Shown: positions 63,794-64,000 of the stretch, one piece after another
Position numbering within the stretch: position 1 is the stretch's first letter
Layout of the letters: each line of letters begins with the position of its first letter
Origin: Maea johnstoni
Taxonomy: Eukaryota; Annelida; Polychaeta; Spionida; Magelonidae
Direction of reading: 5' to 3'
Assembly (NCBI GenBank): GCA_963942565.1
Contig: CAWWDR010001020.1
Span: 1-64,000, forward strand
DNA: 64,000 bases
Notes under the pieces: model-generated
Seen by the model: the letters and a program-made list of their open reading frames with translations, nothing else
Told to the model about the DNA's origin: nothing
The model's database searches: none
Translations under genes and position numbers: made by a program

Positions 63794-63808
63794 AACTGGT
63801 AAATAAAA
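63783..63808. repeat. Perfect 13-bp tandem duplication at the tldD-pmbA junction
   Basis: Copies 63783-63795 and 63796-63808 are identical. The first includes the tldD stop; the second ends with the A of the pmbA ATG. Confidence 0.9.
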
Positions 63809-64000
63809 TGGATATTTTTAATATAGGCTTTGATAAACAAAAGGATATTGAAATTATTAAATGTCTTGGCGAAGAACTCTCTGTTATATTTGAGCAGGGT
63901 AGCTTTAAAAAGATTGAGAATAGTTATTCACAGGGTATTGGGCTTAGGGTTATTCATAATGGAAAAATTGGTTTTTCTTTTTCAAACGACCTAAGCGATG
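63808..64000 (+). CDS. pmbA: PmbA/TldE protease subunit, N-terminal part (3' end outside window)
   Basis: 64 codons are visible, beginning MDIFNIGFDKQKD and including SYSQGIGLRVIHNGKIGFS, which matches the N-terminal domain of PmbA/TldE (conserved G-x-G-x-R-V). Context directly after tldD supports it. PmbA lacks its own zinc site and pairs with TldD. The gene continues beyond the window. Confidence 0.85.
   Translation, partial: MDIFNIGFDKQKDIEIIKCLGEELSVIFEQGSFKKIENSYSQGIGLRVIHNGKIGFSFSNDLSD

Noticed and set aside
1-64000. tRNA, rRNA, CRISPR arrays, insertion sequences, prophage
   Set aside because: Gaps were read for T-loop patterns, regularly spaced repeats and transposase or phage motifs; none were found. 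The short tandem arrays have no spacers and are not CRISPR.

Overview
The window is very AT-rich, densely coded DNA of a spirochaete. The strongest marker is a flagellin (40328-41200) with the FlaB-type core, the NMDQR-type motif and the short variable region of spirochaetal periplasmic flagellins. A spirochaete-type CheX fusion and a FliL-like protein agree with this. WaaA, Lnt and a small beta-barrel protein point to a diderm envelope with Kdo-containing lipopolysaccharide, as in Leptospira or Brachyspira rather than Treponema or Borrelia. An Rnf-type flavoprotein, a group 3b NiFe hydrogenase and rubredoxin suggest an anaerobe. The genus cannot be fixed from this sequence. No rRNA, tRNA, CRISPR array, transposon or prophage was seen.

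Layout. 1-7.9 kb: end of an RnfG-like gene, then a convergent minus-strand set (FliL, a split amidinotransferase), FolM-like reductase, mnmA, lnt, sfsA, a cupin and a small membrane protein. 8.3-15.6 kb: Ctp protease, PfkB kinase, murC, waaA, a candidate small RNA, an MBL-fold hydrolase, aroQ. 15.7-20.8 kb: efp, an unusual accB, accC, an orphan small protein, an unusual signal peptidase I, a deacetylase-family enzyme. 20.9-29.7 kb: DUF4416, a CheX-REC-PilZ fusion, a GlnE-like protein, rubredoxin, a TlpA-like thioredoxin, bshC-bshA for bacillithiol. 29.7-39.9 kb: a minus-strand surface-glycan group (manC, asnB, a GT39-like enzyme, a YbhN-like protein), then murD-ftsW-GH3 and a barrel protein. 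40.3-51 kb: flaB, the rpmF-plsX-fabD-fabG-fabF-rnc cluster, a dihydroorotase, thioredoxin, ugd. 51.1-56 kb: a six-gene hydrogenase operon (hydBGDA, maturation protease, cyclic-nucleotide-binding protein). 56.4-64 kb: HPr, a lipoprotein with YD-like repeats, a nucleoside phosphorylase, elbB, a NERD-TPR membrane protein, and tldD-pmbA (the last cut by the window edge).

Peptidoglycan and cell division (murC, murD, ftsW), fatty-acid and phospholipid synthesis (accB, accC, fab genes, plsX), redox and hydrogen metabolism (rnfG, hydBGDA, rubredoxin, thioredoxins, bacillithiol) and envelope glycan assembly (waaA, manC, ugd, GT39) account for most of the sequence.

The most unusual points are these. 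AccB has Asn where the biotinylated Lys should be. A signal-peptidase-I-like protein has Ala where the catalytic Lys should be. The GlnE-like protein has a degenerate N-terminal deadenylylase site. A NERD-coiled-coil-TM-TPR protein is preceded by three perfect 26-bp repeats. Six short perfect tandem repeats are present, three of them at gene starts or junctions. Three minus-strand genes in the first 7.1 kb need a one-base frame change to read through. A terminator-bounded small RNA candidate lies in the 511-bp gap near 13.7 kb.
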